Part shown: positions 1 through 13,494 of the stretch, in pieces
Layout of the letters: the number at the start of each line of letters is the position of its first letter
Numbering within the stretch: the first letter of the stretch is position 1
DNA from: Myxococcales bacterium
GTDB lineage: Bacteria > Myxococcota_A > Polyangia > Polyangiales > Houyiibacteriaceae
Direction of reading: 5' to 3'
Length of the DNA stretch: 37,636 nucleotides
Assembly: GCA_019637115.1 (NCBI GenBank)
Contig: JAHBWH010000003.1
Location: 71,701 to 109,336 of the forward strand
Made by a program: the position numbers and the translations under genes
The notes under the pieces: model-generated
What the model was told of the DNA's origin: nothing
The model's database searches: none
The model's input: only the letters and a program-made list of their open reading frames with translations

Positions 1-66
1 CGGCGGCGTGGCCAGGGGCACCTCAGCTGGTGGCGGCCCCACAAGCGGGGTCTGCGGCGTGTTCAC
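1..66 (-). CDS. partial proline-rich protein, N-terminus only
   Basis: From a GTG at 64-66 the frame stays open to the window edge, giving 22 residues (begins MNTPQTPLVGPPP). A strong GGAGGA Shine-Dalgarno sits about 10 nt upstream and a plausible promoter lies at 116-144, which is why I call it. The visible part is Pro/Thr-rich and has no recognisable domain. It is transcribed in the same direction as the phage-like genes, so the locus may continue to the left. Function cannot be assigned. Confidence 0.4.
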   Translation of the reverse strand, partial: MNTPQTPLVGPPPAEVPLATPP

Positions 67-115
67 GGTTCGTGTCTCCTCCGTCGGCCATGGGCGCGTC
101 GGCACCCATGCGTAG

Positions 116-144
116 AACATAGTGCACCGGCCCCGATTTGTGAA
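116..144 (-). promoter_or_regulatory. sigma-70-like promoter for the left-edge gene
   Basis: On the minus strand a -35 box TTCACA (139-144) is followed by a 17-nt spacer and a -10 box TATGTT (116-121). It lies between the phosphoesterase stop and the start of the partial gene at 66. It matches neither repeated promoter family in the window. Confidence 0.4.
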
Positions 145-204
145 GAGGATTGTGAAGTAACCGACCTCGCGCCCGCGTTGCCGCGGAGCCCCCCAAAGCG
201 GCCG

Positions 205-984
205 CTACCCGCTAGAGGGCTTCGGCGGCCACTCACCGAGGACCCGCCACGCGCGCTCACCGAGCTTCATCTCGAAGGCCACGAGGCAGCCTGGGTAGTG
301 GCCCTTGTTGAGGCCGACGCACGGCACGCCCGCGATCTCGGCGTCGACCCGCGTGTGGTCATGTCCGAAGAAGCACACGCGCGGCCGAGTCCTCGCGAGC
401 AGCTCGTCGAGACCGGCCGCTTCGCTGACAAAGCCCTCGCCCCGGCGGTGGCGATCGAAGCGCACCCCGGCGGGTGCGCCGTGGGTGAGGACGATGGCGA
501 GGTTCGACGCCTCGCTCAGCGCCTCGATCTCGTCGCGCGTGTAGTGCCGCTTGGCGTAGCCCTGCAGCGTCGAGGCGCGCCGCCCGAAGTTCGAGGGGCC
601 AAAGCAGCCGCCGACGCCGCCGACCCGCAGGACCTCCTCGCCGACGACGAGCTCGTGGACGCCGCCGTTCCGGAGGTAGTGAAGGCCGGGCAGGACTTCG
701 GACGACGGCTGCGCGTCGAGCCAGACGAAGTCCTCGTGGTTGCCCTTGATGAACACGGTGGGCCGCGGCGCAGCGCGGCGCTCGGCGAACCAGGTGGGGA
801 AATCGCCCGCGCCTTCGTGCCGCCGCGTGGCCCCGTCGACGCGCGCGGGATCGGGCCACACGCCGAAGTCGCCGACGTGCAGCACCCAGTCGACGCGCAC
901 GCCGAGCGCAGCCTCGAACGCGAGCACGCCCGCGTACATCCGGTCGAGGCCGCCGTGGATGTCGCCTGCCGCGCAGAGGATCAC
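205..984 (-). CDS. calcineurin-like metallophosphoesterase
   Basis: A 259-residue protein with the complete calcineurin-like set: GDIHG at 7-11, GD at 38-39, GNHE at 81-84, a TH-G motif with His at 168, and GHDH at 207-210. These residues bind a di-metal centre that hydrolyses phosphomono- or diesters. The substrate is unknown. The GTG start follows a GGTGAG Shine-Dalgarno. It lies 25 bp after the 81-aa gene, as the last gene of the amidoligase-linked unit, so it may act on a nucleotide or phosphorylated intermediate of that pathway (inference). Nothing suggests a signal peptide or membrane segment, so it is probably cytoplasmic. Confidence 0.88.
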   Translation of the reverse strand: MILCAAGDIHGGLDRMYAGVLAFEAALGVRVDWVLHVGDFGVWPDPARVDGATRRHEGAGDFPTWFAERRAAPRPTVFIKGNHEDFVWLDAQPSSEVLPGLHYLRNGGVHELVVGEEVLRVGGVGGCFGPSNFGRRASTLQGYAKRHYTRDEIEALSEASNLAIVLTHGAPAGVRFDRHRRGEGFVSEAAGLDELLARTRPRVCFFGHDHTRVDAEIAGVPCVGLNKGHYPGCLVAFEMKLGERAWRVLGEWPPKPSSG

Positions 985-1009
985 GGCTCACCTTCCCAGA
1001 CGCCGCCGC

Positions 1010-2075
<1,066 letters not shown>

Positions 2076-2109
2076 GGGTGCTCCTCGTCGAGCGTTCTTC
2101 TGGGTGTCG

Positions 2110-2138
2110 TACATCGCTTCCTCTCTCGTCGAAGTCCA
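2110..2138 (-). promoter_or_regulatory. repeated accessory promoter element, copy D
   Basis: On the minus strand, TGGACT (2133-2138), 17 nt, then GATGTA (2110-2115). The core GGAAGCGATGTACGA is almost identical to copy C. It drives the GGCT operon. The reading frame through the element differs between copies, so the conservation is at DNA level. Confidence 0.6.
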
Positions 2139-2177
2139 GCCGTGGTGGTCTCCGTTCTCCTTGCCTTTCAGCCCCTT

Positions 2178-2237
2178 GGAGGGCGCCCGCGCGCGCCATG
2201 AGGACCCGCGACAGGCGACGGCGCTCGGGCGCCCTCC
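2178..2237 (-). repeat. 11-bp perfect inverted repeat, possible terminator or regulatory stem
   Basis: GGAGGGCGCCC at 2178-2188 is perfectly inverted as GGGCGCCCTCC at 2227-2237, with a 38-nt loop. Both arms contain the self-complementary GGGCGCCC. The repeat lies between the amidoligase stop (2285) and promoter copy D. No T-run follows, so simple intrinsic termination is not shown. Confidence 0.5.
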
Positions 2238-2284
2238 GCCCCCCACGCGGCCAGCTCGCGGCCGGCCCCGCGGGGAGCCGGGGC

Positions 2285-3187
<903 letters not shown>

Positions 3188-3240
3188 GGTGCTTTCTCCT
3201 TTGCTTCCAAGGGGTTGGCGTCGTCGCCGTCGCGTGGTCG

Positions 3241-3269
3241 TACATCGCTTCGGACCCCCTCGAAGTCCA
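3241..3269 (-). promoter_or_regulatory. repeated accessory promoter element, copy C
   Basis: On the minus strand, TGGACT (3264-3269), a 17-nt spacer and GATGTA (3241-3246), with the core CGAAGCGATGTACGA. It is about 55 nt upstream of the amidoligase start and closely matches copy D. Confidence 0.6.
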
Positions 3270-3358
3270 GCCGATAGCGACCGAAAAACGAAGAAAGATC
3301 ATGGGTTTAGCTTCCGCCGAAGGTTCGCGGACTTATGGCGCGCCGACCTCCCGACGAG

Positions 3359-3377
3359 GCGCTCCGTGCGGGAGCGC
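3359..3377 (-). terminator. possible hairpin at the end of the 67-aa gene unit
   Basis: GCGCTCC (3359-3365) and GGAGCGC (3371-3377) form a perfect 7-bp GC stem with a 5-nt loop. It lies 27 nt beyond the stop of the gene ending at 3404 and before promoter copy C. There is no following T-run, so termination is only suggested. Confidence 0.3.
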
Positions 3378-3403
3378 GAGGGCCCCGGAGCGCGCCCAGG
3401 CGG

Positions 3404-3606
3404 TCAGCGTTGCCAGGGGAAGAGGCGCGCCCGCTGGACCGCCGCGCGCTGCTCTGCGTCGAGGTCGCGGAGCAGGCGCTGCAGCTCTCGCAGGCTCCGC
3501 TCGTCGAGCGCGGCGAGGTCGATCTGGTAGCGGCGCCCGGTCGCCCGCGCGATGTCCCCCTCGACGGCGCGGGCGAGCCGCTGGCGCTGCGGGTCGTCTG
3601 CGTCCA

Positions 3607-3607
<1 letters not shown>
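3404..3607 (-). CDS. small helical charged protein, unknown function
   Basis: A 67-residue protein beginning [18 protein letters not shown]. It is rich in Arg, Glu and Leu and probably all helical, with [20 protein letters not shown] as a likely coiled segment. Its ATG shares a base with the stop of the upstream gene (TGATG), implying coupling to the RHH protein. No domain is recognised. It could be a partner or modulator of that DNA-binding protein. Confidence 0.6.
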
Positions 3608-4251
<644 letters not shown>

Positions 4252-4312
4252 GGTCGTCTCCTCGGTGCGAGGCGACGAGCCCCTGCGTCGCGGAGCCCGC
4301 CGCCGTGGTGGT

Positions 4313-4603
<291 letters not shown>

Positions 4604-4634
4604 GTCGCCGTCCTCGTGGTCGGGGGGCCCGCTG

Positions 4635-4682
<48 letters not shown>

Positions 4683-4792
4683 GTCGTTCTTCGAGGAGAA
4701 AGCGAAGAACGATCAGGTACTTGAGGCGCGCCGAAAGAGCGCGACCGCCACCCCCTCGCGAGGGCCGCGGTCGACGACCGAGCCGCGCCGGA

Positions 4793-5083
<291 letters not shown>

Positions 5084-5131
5084 CGCTCTCTCCTCTGCGT
5101 TGGGGGCCGTCGTTGGCCCGTGGCGACGCCG

Positions 5132-5160
5132 ATACACGCTTCGTTCGGAGGCGATAGCAA
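5132..5160 (-). promoter_or_regulatory. repeated accessory promoter element, copy A
   Basis: On the minus strand, TTGCTA (5155-5160), 17 nt, then GTGTAT (5132-5137), with core CGAAGCGTGTATCG. It lies between the holin-like gene and the 96-aa gene starting at 5083. It separates the lysis unit from the accessory genes. Confidence 0.6.
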
Positions 5161-5192
5161 GCCGAAGAGCGAGGCCGTTCCCCTTCTTTTTT

Positions 5193-5450
5193 TCAGGTGG
5201 TTGCGCGACCGGGCGGTGGCAGCCGATCGTGCATCTCCTCGATGGCCTCCTTGAGCGCCACGAGGGCGGCCTCGACCTTCACCATCGCCTCGGTCTGCGT
5301 CCGCCCCATCTCGGCCACGCGCTCGTAGAGCTCGCGCAGCGCCACGTCCTTGCGCTCGTTGATCTTCCAGAAGGCCCACCCGAGGATCGCCACGATCCCG
5401 TAGGGGCCGGTGGCCTGAAGCCACGCCGCGATGCCGCTGAACTCGTCCAT
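5193..5450 (-). CDS. holin-like small membrane protein
   Basis: An 85-residue protein with one N-terminal transmembrane helix (about 8-27, containing GPYGIVAILGWAFW) followed by a charged coiled region of about 50 residues. This layout matches XhlA/BhlA-type holin-associated proteins. It follows the amidase gene by 11 bp, with GAGGAC as ribosome site, so it probably permeabilises the membrane for endolysin access. The lack of a second membrane helix leaves open that it is an accessory lysis protein, not the main holin. Confidence 0.65.
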   Translation of the reverse strand: MDEFSGIAAWLQATGPYGIVAILGWAFWKINERKDVALRELYERVAEMGRTQTEAMVKVEAALVALKEAIEEMHDRLPPPGRATT

Positions 5451-5461
5451 GTCTCTTGTCC

Positions 5462-6210
<749 letters not shown>

Positions 6211-6214
<4 letters not shown>

Positions 6215-6801
6215 CGCGTCTGCCCTCCCTCGCCCGGCGCGTCGCCGTCGGTCGGCGCCGCGACGCGCTTGCTCGGCGGCTCCTGGCGCGGGTCGATCGT
6301 GTCGGGGACGAAGTACTGGAAGGCCATCAGCTCGCCGACGCGGCCGGCGAGCAGCTCACGCTCGGCACGCTTGCTGTCCTCGCCGCCGTCCCACACGAGC
6401 CGCGCCGACGGGTCGAGGCGCTCGAGCGACGCGGCGACGTAGGTCGCGGCCTCGGGCATCGCGACCAGGGCGCGCTGGACCGAGACGGGCAGCTCGCCCA
6501 CGCGAGCGCACAGCGCCTCGAGCAGCTTCGGCCGCTTGCGGCTCGTGTCGAGGAAGAGGAAGAGCGGGCGCCGGTCCCCCTCGGCCATCAGCTGGTCGAG
6601 CACGGCGAGCCGCTCCGCGTCGGTCGCGAACGCCTCGACGAAGCGCTTGGTGATCGCGCCCCAGCACGGCACGGGGCCGTCGGGGTCGCCCTCGCGGATG
6701 AAGTCGGCGTAGGCCTTCGCCTTGCCGAGCTCGAGCGCGCCGATGCGGGTCGACAGCGACTCGCGCGGCACGCGGATGCGGGTCTTCAGATCCTTGCTCA
6801 T
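6211..6801 (-). CDS. hypothetical protein coupled to the tail-fibre gene
   Basis: A 196-residue mostly helical protein beginning [20 protein letters not shown]. It has no recognised domain. The ATG overlaps the tail-fibre stop by 4 nt, and its own stop overlaps the amidase start. Translational coupling to the fibre gene fits a fibre chaperone or attachment protein, but the sequence does not show this. The C-terminal 30 residues are Pro/Gly-rich and probably disordered. Confidence 0.65.
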
Positions 6802-8363
6802 GTGCCCACCCGGTACGCGGCGACGTTGATGTAGAGCTGCGAGCTGGACTGGTTCTGGATCGTGACCTGGTAGTCCTTGTCGCCGCTCGCAGAGACCTTC
6901 GTGACCCAGGCGCGGATCTGCTCGGAGAGCACGCCGCGGATGTACGTCGTCGCCTGGGGTAGCCCGCTGGTCAGGTAGTTGTAGGAGTAGGTGACGAGGT
7001 CCGGGCGGTCCGGCAGCGTCGTGACGAGCCGGCTCTGCCCGGGGTCGTAGATGTCCGACTGCAGGAAGACGCGCCGCATGTAGCGGGCGTCGTGGTCGTG
7101 GCCGGCGAGCGCGAACGCCGAGGCGTGCAGCCCATCGACCATGTCGGCGTTGCTCACCGTCTCGACGCGCCGCCAGTAGCGGCCGTCGTGGTCGCCGCTG
7201 CTGACGTGGGCGTTCAGCGAGCCGAGGAGGCTCGAGAGCTGCGTGCGCGCCGTGCCGTTCGCGAGCGTGTACGGGGAGCCGCCGATCGCCCCGCTGCCCA
7301 CCTGCGCCGTGCCGAGGCTCGGGTTCGTGGACTTCAGGTCGTTGACGATCTCCTCAAGCTGCCCCTGGACGCTCACCGCGCTGATGTGCTGGTGCGGGAG
7401 GGCGGCGATGGCGCTCGCGCTGTGCGCGCCCGTGATCGCGCCCACGTGCGCGTTGAGCCACGCGAGCAGCTGCGAGAGCTGGCTGTCGACGGTGCCCGGG
7501 CCGAGCCCGTGCGGGGTGCCAGGCGCCGCGTCCGCGCCGACGCGCTGCGCGCCCGGGCTGCCCGAGGCGGTGCTGAGGAGGCGATCCAGCAGCTCGACCA
7601 GCGCGGCCTGGAGCGTCACCGCCGTGAGGAAGGCGTGGGGGGCGAAGTCGATCGCGCTCGCCGGGTGACGGCGAGCGGCTCCCGAGAAGTGGTCCGCGAG
7701 CTCGGCGTCGACGTCGTCGAGCGTGGCCTGCACCGTGTTCACCGCGGGCTGCAGGACGGTCCACGTCCCGCTCTGGACCGCGACCGCGTCGCCCTGCGCG
7801 AAGATGAACGCCTGGCGCCGGGCCAGGTCGATGTGCGTGTTGAGGAGCTGCGTCTGGCCGTGCGCCAGGCGGATGTCGCAGACGAGCAGCTCGTCGGGCT
7901 GCATCGCGACCCGCGTGGCAGCGCCCACCGGACCCTCGGGGGCCTGGCGGACGACGAGCTCGTAGGACTCGTCGCGCCGGAAGTAGACCTGCTGCGCGTT
8001 GCCGTCCGTGCGCGGGTCCGAGAGCTGCCGCGCGAACCGGAGGAACACCGCCAGCCAGCGCTCGTTGCCGGGGCTCGCGACCGCCGTCGGGATGCCGACG
8101 AGATCGACGGAGCAGTCGACGGTCCGGTCGATGCCGATGAACACGCGCTGCCCGAGCCGGTCGTACGCCCGCGTCGGCGAGGTGAGGTCGACGCTGAGGT
8201 CCGGCACCGGGCTGTGCTGGGTGGGGACCGCCCCCGTGACGATGCCGTAGATCCCGATGTCAGCCGCGAGGTCGCGATCGGCCTGCTCGAGGAGCCCGAA
8301 GGCGAGGTCCAGCTCGGCCTCGGTGACTCGCTGCCTGAAGTAGAAATCGACCCGGTCGGCCAT
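6798..8363 (-). CDS. phage tail fibre protein
   Basis: A 521-residue protein. The N-terminal part (about 1-200) is a globular baseplate-attachment type domain. The middle has repeated segments: helical spacers such as [14 protein letters not shown] and [14 protein letters not shown] follow His-containing turns (PHAFLTA, PHQHISA). Two QL-S-LL-LNAHV copies are also visible. Near 410-435, [23 protein letters not shown] is a classic tail-fibre repeat with His pairs that can bind metal in trimers. The last 90 residues are beta-rich and may form the receptor tip. It starts a transcription unit with its own late-type promoter at 8432-8465. Confidence 0.82.
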   Translation of the reverse strand: MADRVDFYFRQRVTEAELDLAFGLLEQADRDLAADIGIYGIVTGAVPTQHSPVPDLSVDLTSPTRAYDRLGQRVFIGIDRTVDCSVDLVGIPTAVASPGNERWLAVFLRFARQLSDPRTDGNAQQVYFRRDESYELVVRQAPEGPVGAATRVAMQPDELLVCDIRLAHGQTQLLNTHIDLARRQAFIFAQGDAVAVQSGTWTVLQPAVNTVQATLDDVDAELADHFSGAARRHPASAIDFAPHAFLTAVTLQAALVELLDRLLSTASGSPGAQRVGADAAPGTPHGLGPGTVDSQLSQLLAWLNAHVGAITGAHSASAIAALPHQHISAVSVQGQLEEIVNDLKSTNPSLGTAQVGSGAIGGSPYTLANGTARTQLSSLLGSLNAHVSSGDHDGRYWRRVETVSNADMVDGLHASAFALAGHDHDARYMRRVFLQSDIYDPGQSRLVTTLPDRPDLVTYSYNYLTSGLPQATTYIRGVLSEQIRAWVTKVSASGDKDYQVTIQNQSSSQLYINVAAYRVGT

Positions 8364-8431
8364 GTGCGCTCGGCTCCAGTGGCTCCGCGCGGGCTGACCG
8401 CACGGCGCTCGTCACGGGGGCTTGCCCCACG

Positions 8432-8465
8432 GGAGTAGAGCCGGGCGACCCTGGCTCTGGGACAC
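8432..8465 (-). promoter_or_regulatory. structural-region promoter element L1
   Basis: On the minus strand, GTGTCCC (8459-8465), a 16-nt spacer and GGCTCTACTCC (8432-8442). It is identical in both boxes and spacing to L2. It lies about 70 nt upstream of the tail-fibre start, so it probably drives fibre, amidase and holin. Confidence 0.65.
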
Positions 8466-8509
8466 GGGTGCGGCGTAGGGTGAGGTCGTCTTCACCTCCG
8501 AGGAGAGCC

Positions 8510-8977
8510 GTGCCCAGCGTTTCACAAGCCAAGAACATCATGCGTCGAGCGATCTCGGAGATCGTCGACAGCCGGCTCACACGTGCCCAGAAGGACGAGC
8601 TCTGGGAGCATTTCGGGTCCAGTTGCGCCTTCTGTGGCGAGCACATCGAGCGCACCAGCCGAACGGGGCACGTCGACCACCTCGAGAGCAGCGGCGGGAA
8701 CGGACCGAAGAACCGAGTGCTTGCTTGTGCCCGATGCAACGGAGACGAGAAACGAGAGCGGGACTGGAGGGAGTTCCTCAGGGAGAAGTGCGAGAGCGCG
8801 GACCTGCTCGCGCAGCGCCAGTCGCTCATCGAGGCGTGGGTGGCGAAGCACCCCGAGCGGAACGGTGAGATGTCCCGGGAGGTCGAGGAGGCTCTGCAGA
8901 AAGCGGAGAGGCTCGTCGAGGAGTTCCACGCGGCCTGCATTCGCTTGCGCGAGGCGGTGAAGGCCAACTCAATGTAG
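8510..8977 (+). CDS. HNH endonuclease, reverse-oriented cargo
   Basis: A 155-residue HNH nuclease. The zinc-knuckle pairs are C39-x2-C42 and C73-x2-C76. The catalytic part is HVDH at 54-57 with N68 and N77. The C-terminal 60 residues form a charged helical region. The GTG at 8510 follows GAGGAG. It is transcribed against the tail genes, and its 3' end overlaps the tail gene stop by 9 bp. It sits in the gap between two structural units, as morons do. It could be a homing-type or defence nuclease, or act in DNA processing. Confidence 0.85.
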   Translation: MPSVSQAKNIMRRAISEIVDSRLTRAQKDELWEHFGSSCAFCGEHIERTSRTGHVDHLESSGGNGPKNRVLACARCNGDEKRERDWREFLREKCESADLLAQRQSLIEAWVAKHPERNGEMSREVEEALQKAERLVEEFHAACIRLREAVKANSM

Positions 8978-10306
8978 ATCCGTCGTCACGCCGACCTCGC
9001 TGACGCCGAGCTCCCAGTGGTCGATGAACGCCGGCGGCGCGGGCTCGACCAGCGTCACGAAGTGGGTGTGGGCGGGCTTGAGGTACTCGACGATGGCGCG
9101 CAGCTGCTGGCGCTGGGCGTCGGTCAGTGGGACGCCGACGACGACGTCGAAGGCGTAGCGCGCGAAGCGGTTCGAGGGGCCGAGGATCCAGTCGACGCCG
9201 AGCTCGGACTCGCCGAGCACGAGGGCCTCGCCGGCGTAGGCGGTGACGGCCTCGATCTCGACGCCGAGGAAGAAGCGGACCGCGTTGATGATGCCGCGGG
9301 CGGTCCCCTTCTGCCGGTACATCTCGACGAGCACCGAGGCCAGGCGGCGCTTGCCGAGCTCGTCGAGGTCGAAGGGGAACGGGTCGCCGAGATCGGCGAG
9401 GATCAGGTCGAGGAAGACCTCCGGCGCGCGCTCGAGATCGAACACCTCCGGGAAACGGTCCACGTCGGCGAGCAGCAGGCCGGTCACCTCCTGCAGGCAC
9501 GCGATGAAGCGCCAGAGGTCGCCCGTGAGGTCTTCGCGGCGGTTGTGCTTGGGCAGCATCGCCCAGAGGTCGAAGCGGCGCGCCTCGGGGCGCGGCGGGC
9601 GGAACCCGCGGACGGTCGCGCGATCGAAGGGCGCGAGGACGGCGTTGCCGGAGAGGTCGGCGACGCCCGCCGCCACGACCTCGTAGCGCACGTCCGGGGT
9701 CAGCTCCGTGTCGAGCGTGAGGCGCACCCGCGCGGCGTTGGCCTCGGCCGCTACGACGGCCGCCGTCACGGCCGGGAAGTCGCGCGGCGACAGCGAGAAG
9801 CCGGCGGGGTCGATGACTCGGACGGCCTCGTCGAAGCCGAGCTCCACCGTGCGCTGCCCCGTGGCCTGTCCACCGACGACGCGCGGCGCGGTGCGGTCCT
9901 CGACGCGGAAGCGGTAGGTCTGGTCGAGCGTATGGGCGCCGCCGAGCGTCGCCGAGACCACGTGGACGGCGACGAGGGCCTCGCTGGCGAAGAACGTCGC
10001 CGGGTGCAGCACGACCCGGAGCGTGTCCACGCCCTCGATGACCTCCGCCGCGGGGCCGTTGAACCCTGGCTGGGGCTCGGGCGCCGCCCCGCCGTCGAAC
10101 GCGAGCGCGCCATCCACCCAGACCCGCGTCGCCGCGCGGTCGATCCCGTCGGGGCCTGCGTCCACCAGCTCGAGCGCCACCGTGGCGTCGATGGGCACCG
10201 CGACCTCGTCGGGGCCGGGGTCGCGGTTGACCAGCGCGGGCCGCTGCGCGGCGGTGACGGCGGCGACGGTGTCGACGACCAGCGCGGGGAGCTCGAGGGT
10301 CGCCAC
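8969..10306 (-). CDS. phage tail protein (P2 gpI-like) with N-terminal Ig-like domains
   Basis: A 445-residue protein. Residues about 1-215 hold two Ig-like beta domains ([18 protein letters not shown], then [23 protein letters not shown]) of the Big_5/SbsA type. Residues about 225-425 match the tail-protein domain that links baseplate arms to fibres, with [43 protein letters not shown] and [11 protein letters not shown]. The GTG start follows GAGGAGG. In P2-type tails gpI joins gpJ to the fibre. The Ig-like extension probably decorates the baseplate edge or binds cell-surface sugars (inference). Confidence 0.8.
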   Translation of the reverse strand: MATLELPALVVDTVAAVTAAQRPALVNRDPGPDEVAVPIDATVALELVDAGPDGIDRAATRVWVDGALAFDGGAAPEPQPGFNGPAAEVIEGVDTLRVVLHPATFFASEALVAVHVVSATLGGAHTLDQTYRFRVEDRTAPRVVGGQATGQRTVELGFDEAVRVIDPAGFSLSPRDFPAVTAAVVAAEANAARVRLTLDTELTPDVRYEVVAAGVADLSGNAVLAPFDRATVRGFRPPRPEARRFDLWAMLPKHNRREDLTGDLWRFIACLQEVTGLLLADVDRFPEVFDLERAPEVFLDLILADLGDPFPFDLDELGKRRLASVLVEMYRQKGTARGIINAVRFFLGVEIEAVTAYAGEALVLGESELGVDWILGPSNRFARYAFDVVVGVPLTDAQRQQLRAIVEYLKPAHTHFVTLVEPAPPAFIDHWELGVSEVGVTTDLH

Positions 10307-10308
10307 GA

Positions 10309-10710
10309 TCAGACCTCCTCGAGCGCCAGGCGCACGGCGACCTCATGGGCGCCCGCGAGCTTGGAGACGTTCGCCGCGAGGTCGGTCAGCGCGCGCTGCC
10401 GCCCGGCGCGGCAGGTGGCCGAGGCCAGCGCCACGCCGCCGACGCGGATCGACGCGACCCAGCGCCACCCCGGCGGCGTACTCGCCGGGACACGGAGGCG
10501 GAGCTGCGCCCGCACGAAGTCGGCGTCCGTCAGGTCGACCGCCTGGCGCACCTCGACGTGGTCGCCGCTCGCGAGCTCGTGGAAGCGCCCTGGCTCCGCG
10601 TCGCCCAGCACGAAGACGTAGTCCCCCGAGGGCGCGGGCGCGCCGTCAGCCGCCGCCGTGGTGCGCCCCTGGCTCACGCCGAGGCGCGCGTCGAAGGCCG
10701 TGCGCGCCAT
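10309..10710 (-). CDS. hypothetical baseplate-region protein, 133 residues
   Basis: A 133-residue beta-rich protein beginning [47 protein letters not shown] and [12 protein letters not shown] suggest a jelly-roll-like fold. It lies between the gpI-like gene (2-bp gap) and a probable lectin-like gene (2-bp gap). Both gaps contain the same GGTCTGACC ribosome-site context. Probably a minor tail component, with no recognised family. Confidence 0.6.
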   Translation of the reverse strand: MARTAFDARLGVSQGRTTAAADGAPAPSGDYVFVLGDAEPGRFHELASGDHVEVRQAVDLTDADFVRAQLRLRVPASTPPGWRWVASIRVGGVALASATCRAGRQRALTDLAANVSKLAGAHEVAVRLALEEV

Positions 10711-10712
10711 GG

Positions 10713-11408
10713 TCAGACCTGCCGGTAGAGCTCGAGGTGGTCGAAGAAGCCGCGGCGGGTCACGTCGCGGACCGAGAAGCCGAAGCCGCCCCGCCCCGAG
10801 GTGAGCGGCTGGCTGCCGCTGTTGATGCCGAGGTGGTCGTCGATGAACTCCACCATCCCGGCGACGGGCTGCCAGCTCGGCGGCGTCCCGAGCGCGTGTG
10901 CCGCCAGGTCGCTGCGGAACACCTTGAGGACGACGTCGCCGTTGTCGTTCACGATCACGTCGAGGCGCAGGTGCAGCCAGCTCTGCTGCGCGAAGCTCTC
11001 GCTCGACTTGAGCAGCACGCCGGGCCCGTCGGCGCCCGGCAGGCCCGCGGTCACCGTGCCCTTGCGCAGCACGACGCGGTGCGGGTCGTCGTCGGAGAGC
11101 CCGAGCAGGTAGGCGTGGTCGTTGACCGAGTTGCCCTGGCAGCAGAGGAAGAGGAACGGCGAGAACCCCGTGGGGCCGCCGCCTGGGCCCCGCTGGAGCG
11201 CGCCTCGCACCGAGCCGCCCTTGGCCATCGGCGCGAAGCCGGGCTGGTTCGCGAAGAGCGCCACCGCCCCCTGCACGGCCGCGAGCGAGTTGAACGCGAA
11301 CAGGAAGCTCCCGCCGCCGGGAGGGCGCGGCACGCCAGCGGTCACGCCGCGATCGACGGAGGCGATGTCGAGCCCGTCGTTGAGGTAGGTCCAGTCGGTC
11401 GAAGCCAT
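10713..11408 (-). CDS. lectin-fold-like tail protein, possible receptor binder
   Basis: A 231-residue Gly/Phe/Leu-rich beta protein beginning MASTDWTYLNDGLDIASVDRG. SFLFAFNS, QSWLHLRLDVIVNDNGDVVLKVFRSD and FGFSVRDVTRRGFFDHLELYRQV resemble the strands of concanavalin/LamG-type jelly rolls. A GGAG site precedes the ATG. It lies among baseplate and fibre genes, so it may be a receptor-binding or adhesion subunit. I cannot name the family, and the fold assignment is by pattern only. Confidence 0.6.
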   Translation of the reverse strand: MASTDWTYLNDGLDIASVDRGVTAGVPRPPGGGSFLFAFNSLAAVQGAVALFANQPGFAPMAKGGSVRGALQRGPGGGPTGFSPFLFLCCQGNSVNDHAYLLGLSDDDPHRVVLRKGTVTAGLPGADGPGVLLKSSESFAQQSWLHLRLDVIVNDNGDVVLKVFRSDLAAHALGTPPSWQPVAGMVEFIDDHLGINSGSQPLTSGRGGFGFSVRDVTRRGFFDHLELYRQV

Positions 11409-11422
11409 GGGCGTGTTCTCCT

Positions 11423-11983
11423 TCAGATGGTGGTGGCGGCGGGCCAGCCGTCCTCGAAGTCCTCTCGGTCCTGCGCGCCGGCGTCGAAGCGCGCGGCGAC
11501 GCTCGTGATCGCGCCCCAGGTCCAGGCGAACGCGTGGTTGCCGCTCCACTGGTCCTCGAAGTCCTCGCGCGGCTCGCCGTCGAACACGCCCACGACGCTG
11601 GTCACGTCGTCCCAAGACCACGCGTAGCTGTCGTTGGCCCAGCCCCCTTCGCAGGTCTCTGTGTCGAGGGGGCCGAAGGTGGCGGCGACCTGCTGCGCGG
11701 GCGGGAGGTCTAGGAGGTAGAGGTCGTTCTCCCAGTTCTCGTTGAAGTCCTCGAAGCCCTCGGGCGCGAGGTCGAAGAAGGCGCGCACGACCGTGAGATC
11801 CTCGAACGCGGCGGCGCGCGCGAACCAGTCCTCGAACCCCTCCCAGGCCAGCTCGGCCACGCCCGCCGGCCCCGGCCCGAAGCCCGCGATCCGCTCGACG
11901 CTCGCGACCGCGACGAGGGTCCAGTGCTCCGCCTCGCCAGGGCGCGCGCCCGCGTTCTCGAAGCTCGGGTTCTGGACGGCCAT
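11423..11983 (-). CDS. tail-associated protein with tandem Trp/FED repeats
   Basis: A 186-residue acidic, Trp/Phe-rich protein. The N-terminus ([19 protein letters not shown]) looks like the first strand of a carbohydrate-binding jelly roll. The last 80 residues contain two near-copies of a unit of about 36 residues (W-N/G[13 protein letters not shown] and [13 protein letters not shown], each followed by a VFDG or RFDA turn and EDFED). EGFEDWF and [10 protein letters not shown] are earlier, shorter copies. The start shares a base with the gp6-like stop (TGATG). Likely a surface-exposed structural or ligand-binding protein. Confidence 0.65.
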   Translation of the reverse strand: MAVQNPSFENAGARPGEAEHWTLVAVASVERIAGFGPGPAGVAELAWEGFEDWFARAAAFEDLTVVRAFFDLAPEGFEDFNENWENDLYLLDLPPAQQVAATFGPLDTETCEGGWANDSYAWSWDDVTSVVGVFDGEPREDFEDQWSGNHAFAWTWGAITSVAARFDAGAQDREDFEDGWPAATTI

Positions 11984-13494
11984 CAGAGGAGCCCTCCCGT
12001 GTCACCGTTGAAGAGCGTGACGGTGCCGAGCGCCGGGAACTCCTGGACCCGGAGGCGCACGTCGGCGGGCAGGCCGTTGAGCGTCAGGTCGCCCTGCGCG
12101 TCGCCGATCTTGCGCACGCCCTCGGTGTCGCGGATGACGTTGAACACGTCGGACCAGGCGATCTCGCCGACCGGGTTGCCCTCGGCGTCCTTGATGTTGA
12201 AGCCGAAGTCCACGCGCCGGTTCGGGGTGCCGTCGGGCTCGGTGACGCGGAAGTACGCCTGCAGGTTCGAGAGGACGCGAGCCCGCACGACGCCCGCGCT
12301 GACCCCGGCGCGGAGGAAGACACGCGCCGCGACGTCCACCCGTCGGTAGACCGGGTCGAGCACGCTCACCTGGAAGGTCAGCGTGCAGGGGTAGACCTCG
12401 GTGACCTGCTTGAGGACGAGGTTCTTGAGCGCGGGCGTCGGCACCCCGCCGCCTTGGGGGATGACGTAGAGCACGCCCGCGTTCTCATCGACGCTCGGGT
12501 CCTCGTTCGACGTGAGCATCAGCGCCCGCGCGACCGAAGGCAGCCGCCGCGCGTTGATCTCGAAGTCCTCGCGGGCGACGCTGCGGGTCATCGCGCGCAG
12601 GCTCTCGGGCGCGAGCAGGCGCGCCGAGGCGACGCTCTGGCGGTCGGTCCCGCCCGACGCGGGGAGCGGGTTCGTGACCGAGACCTGCACGGGGCGCCCG
12701 TGGACGTCCATGAACGCGCCCTCGATCACCACGAGCCGCCCGGCGTCGACGTTGCCACCGGTGCCCCCGCCGGTCTTGTAGCGGACCGTGACCGTGCCGG
12801 TCGGCGGCAGCCCGTTGCGCCCGTCGCCGAAGCGCACCGACGCGCGGTCGTTCTGGTCGACGCGGACGAGGAAGTGGCGGTCGTTCGGGCCCGAGTCGAG
12901 GAAGCTGTCCACCTCGGTGTAGGCCCCCGTCGGCGTCGACACCTCCGCCGATCCGTCGAGGTACGGGGTGCGGTCCAGCAGCAGCTCGAAGCCCTTGAGC
13001 CCGCGCGCCTCGGCGAGCTGCTGGTGCGGCCGCGAGTGCTCGGCGATCACCGCGGCAGCGGGGTTGGTCTCTCCCGCCGCGATGAGCGCGTCAGCCAGGA
13101 GCTGGAAGCGCACCGGCTGGGTGACCTCCTGCGTGCGCACCACCGTTCCCGCCGGGATGACCACGTCGGCGCTCGACGCCCGCGCGAGCGTGACCGCCAG
13201 CTCCGCCGTCGCCGCCCGCGCGCCCTGCAGGCGGTAGCCGAGCATCTGCGCCAGGGCCATGACGTTCTTGCGCTGGGTCGCGGTCACGAGCCGCGACTCG
13301 CGGGCGAGGTTGTCCTGGTAGAAGGTCAGGACGTCGCCGACGAAGGCGTAGAGCTCGACGAGCACGTTGCCGAAGCTCGCGACCTCGAAGTCGGTCCAGT
13401 CGGGGAACACGCTCTTCACCAGCTGGATGAGCCGGGCCCGCAGCGCGTCGAAGTCCTTGTCGGTGTAGTCGACCGCCTCGGGGAGCAGGTTCAT
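11983..13494 (-). CDS. baseplate J / gp6-like wedge protein
   Basis: A 503-residue baseplate protein. The N-terminal part shows [46 protein letters not shown] split into helices typical of this family. The central part has [20 protein letters not shown] and [14 protein letters not shown], the conserved Gly-rich core of Baseplate_J. The C-terminal part has [16 protein letters not shown]. It forms the wedge ring connecting gp25 and the hub to the outer baseplate. The ATG overlaps the gp25 stop (ATGA), so the two wedge proteins are coupled. Confidence 0.88.
   Translation of the reverse strand: MNLLPEAVDYTDKDFDALRARLIQLVKSVFPDWTDFEVASFGNVLVELYAFVGDVLTFYQDNLARESRLVTATQRKNVMALAQMLGYRLQGARAATAELAVTLARASSADVVIPAGTVVRTQEVTQPVRFQLLADALIAAGETNPAAAVIAEHSRPHQQLAEARGLKGFELLLDRTPYLDGSAEVSTPTGAYTEVDSFLDSGPNDRHFLVRVDQNDRASVRFGDGRNGLPPTGTVTVRYKTGGGTGGNVDAGRLVVIEGAFMDVHGRPVQVSVTNPLPASGGTDRQSVASARLLAPESLRAMTRSVAREDFEINARRLPSVARALMLTSNEDPSVDENAGVLYVIPQGGGVPTPALKNLVLKQVTEVYPCTLTFQVSVLDPVYRRVDVAARVFLRAGVSAGVVRARVLSNLQAYFRVTEPDGTPNRRVDFGFNIKDAEGNPVGEIAWSDVFNVIRDTEGVRKIGDAQGDLTLNGLPADVRLRVQEFPALGTVTLFNGDTGGLL

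Noticed and set aside
63-260. A 65-codon minus-strand frame at the left edge
   Set aside because: It is Ser/Arg/Gly low-complexity, has no ribosome site, and overlaps the phosphoesterase end and a likely promoter.
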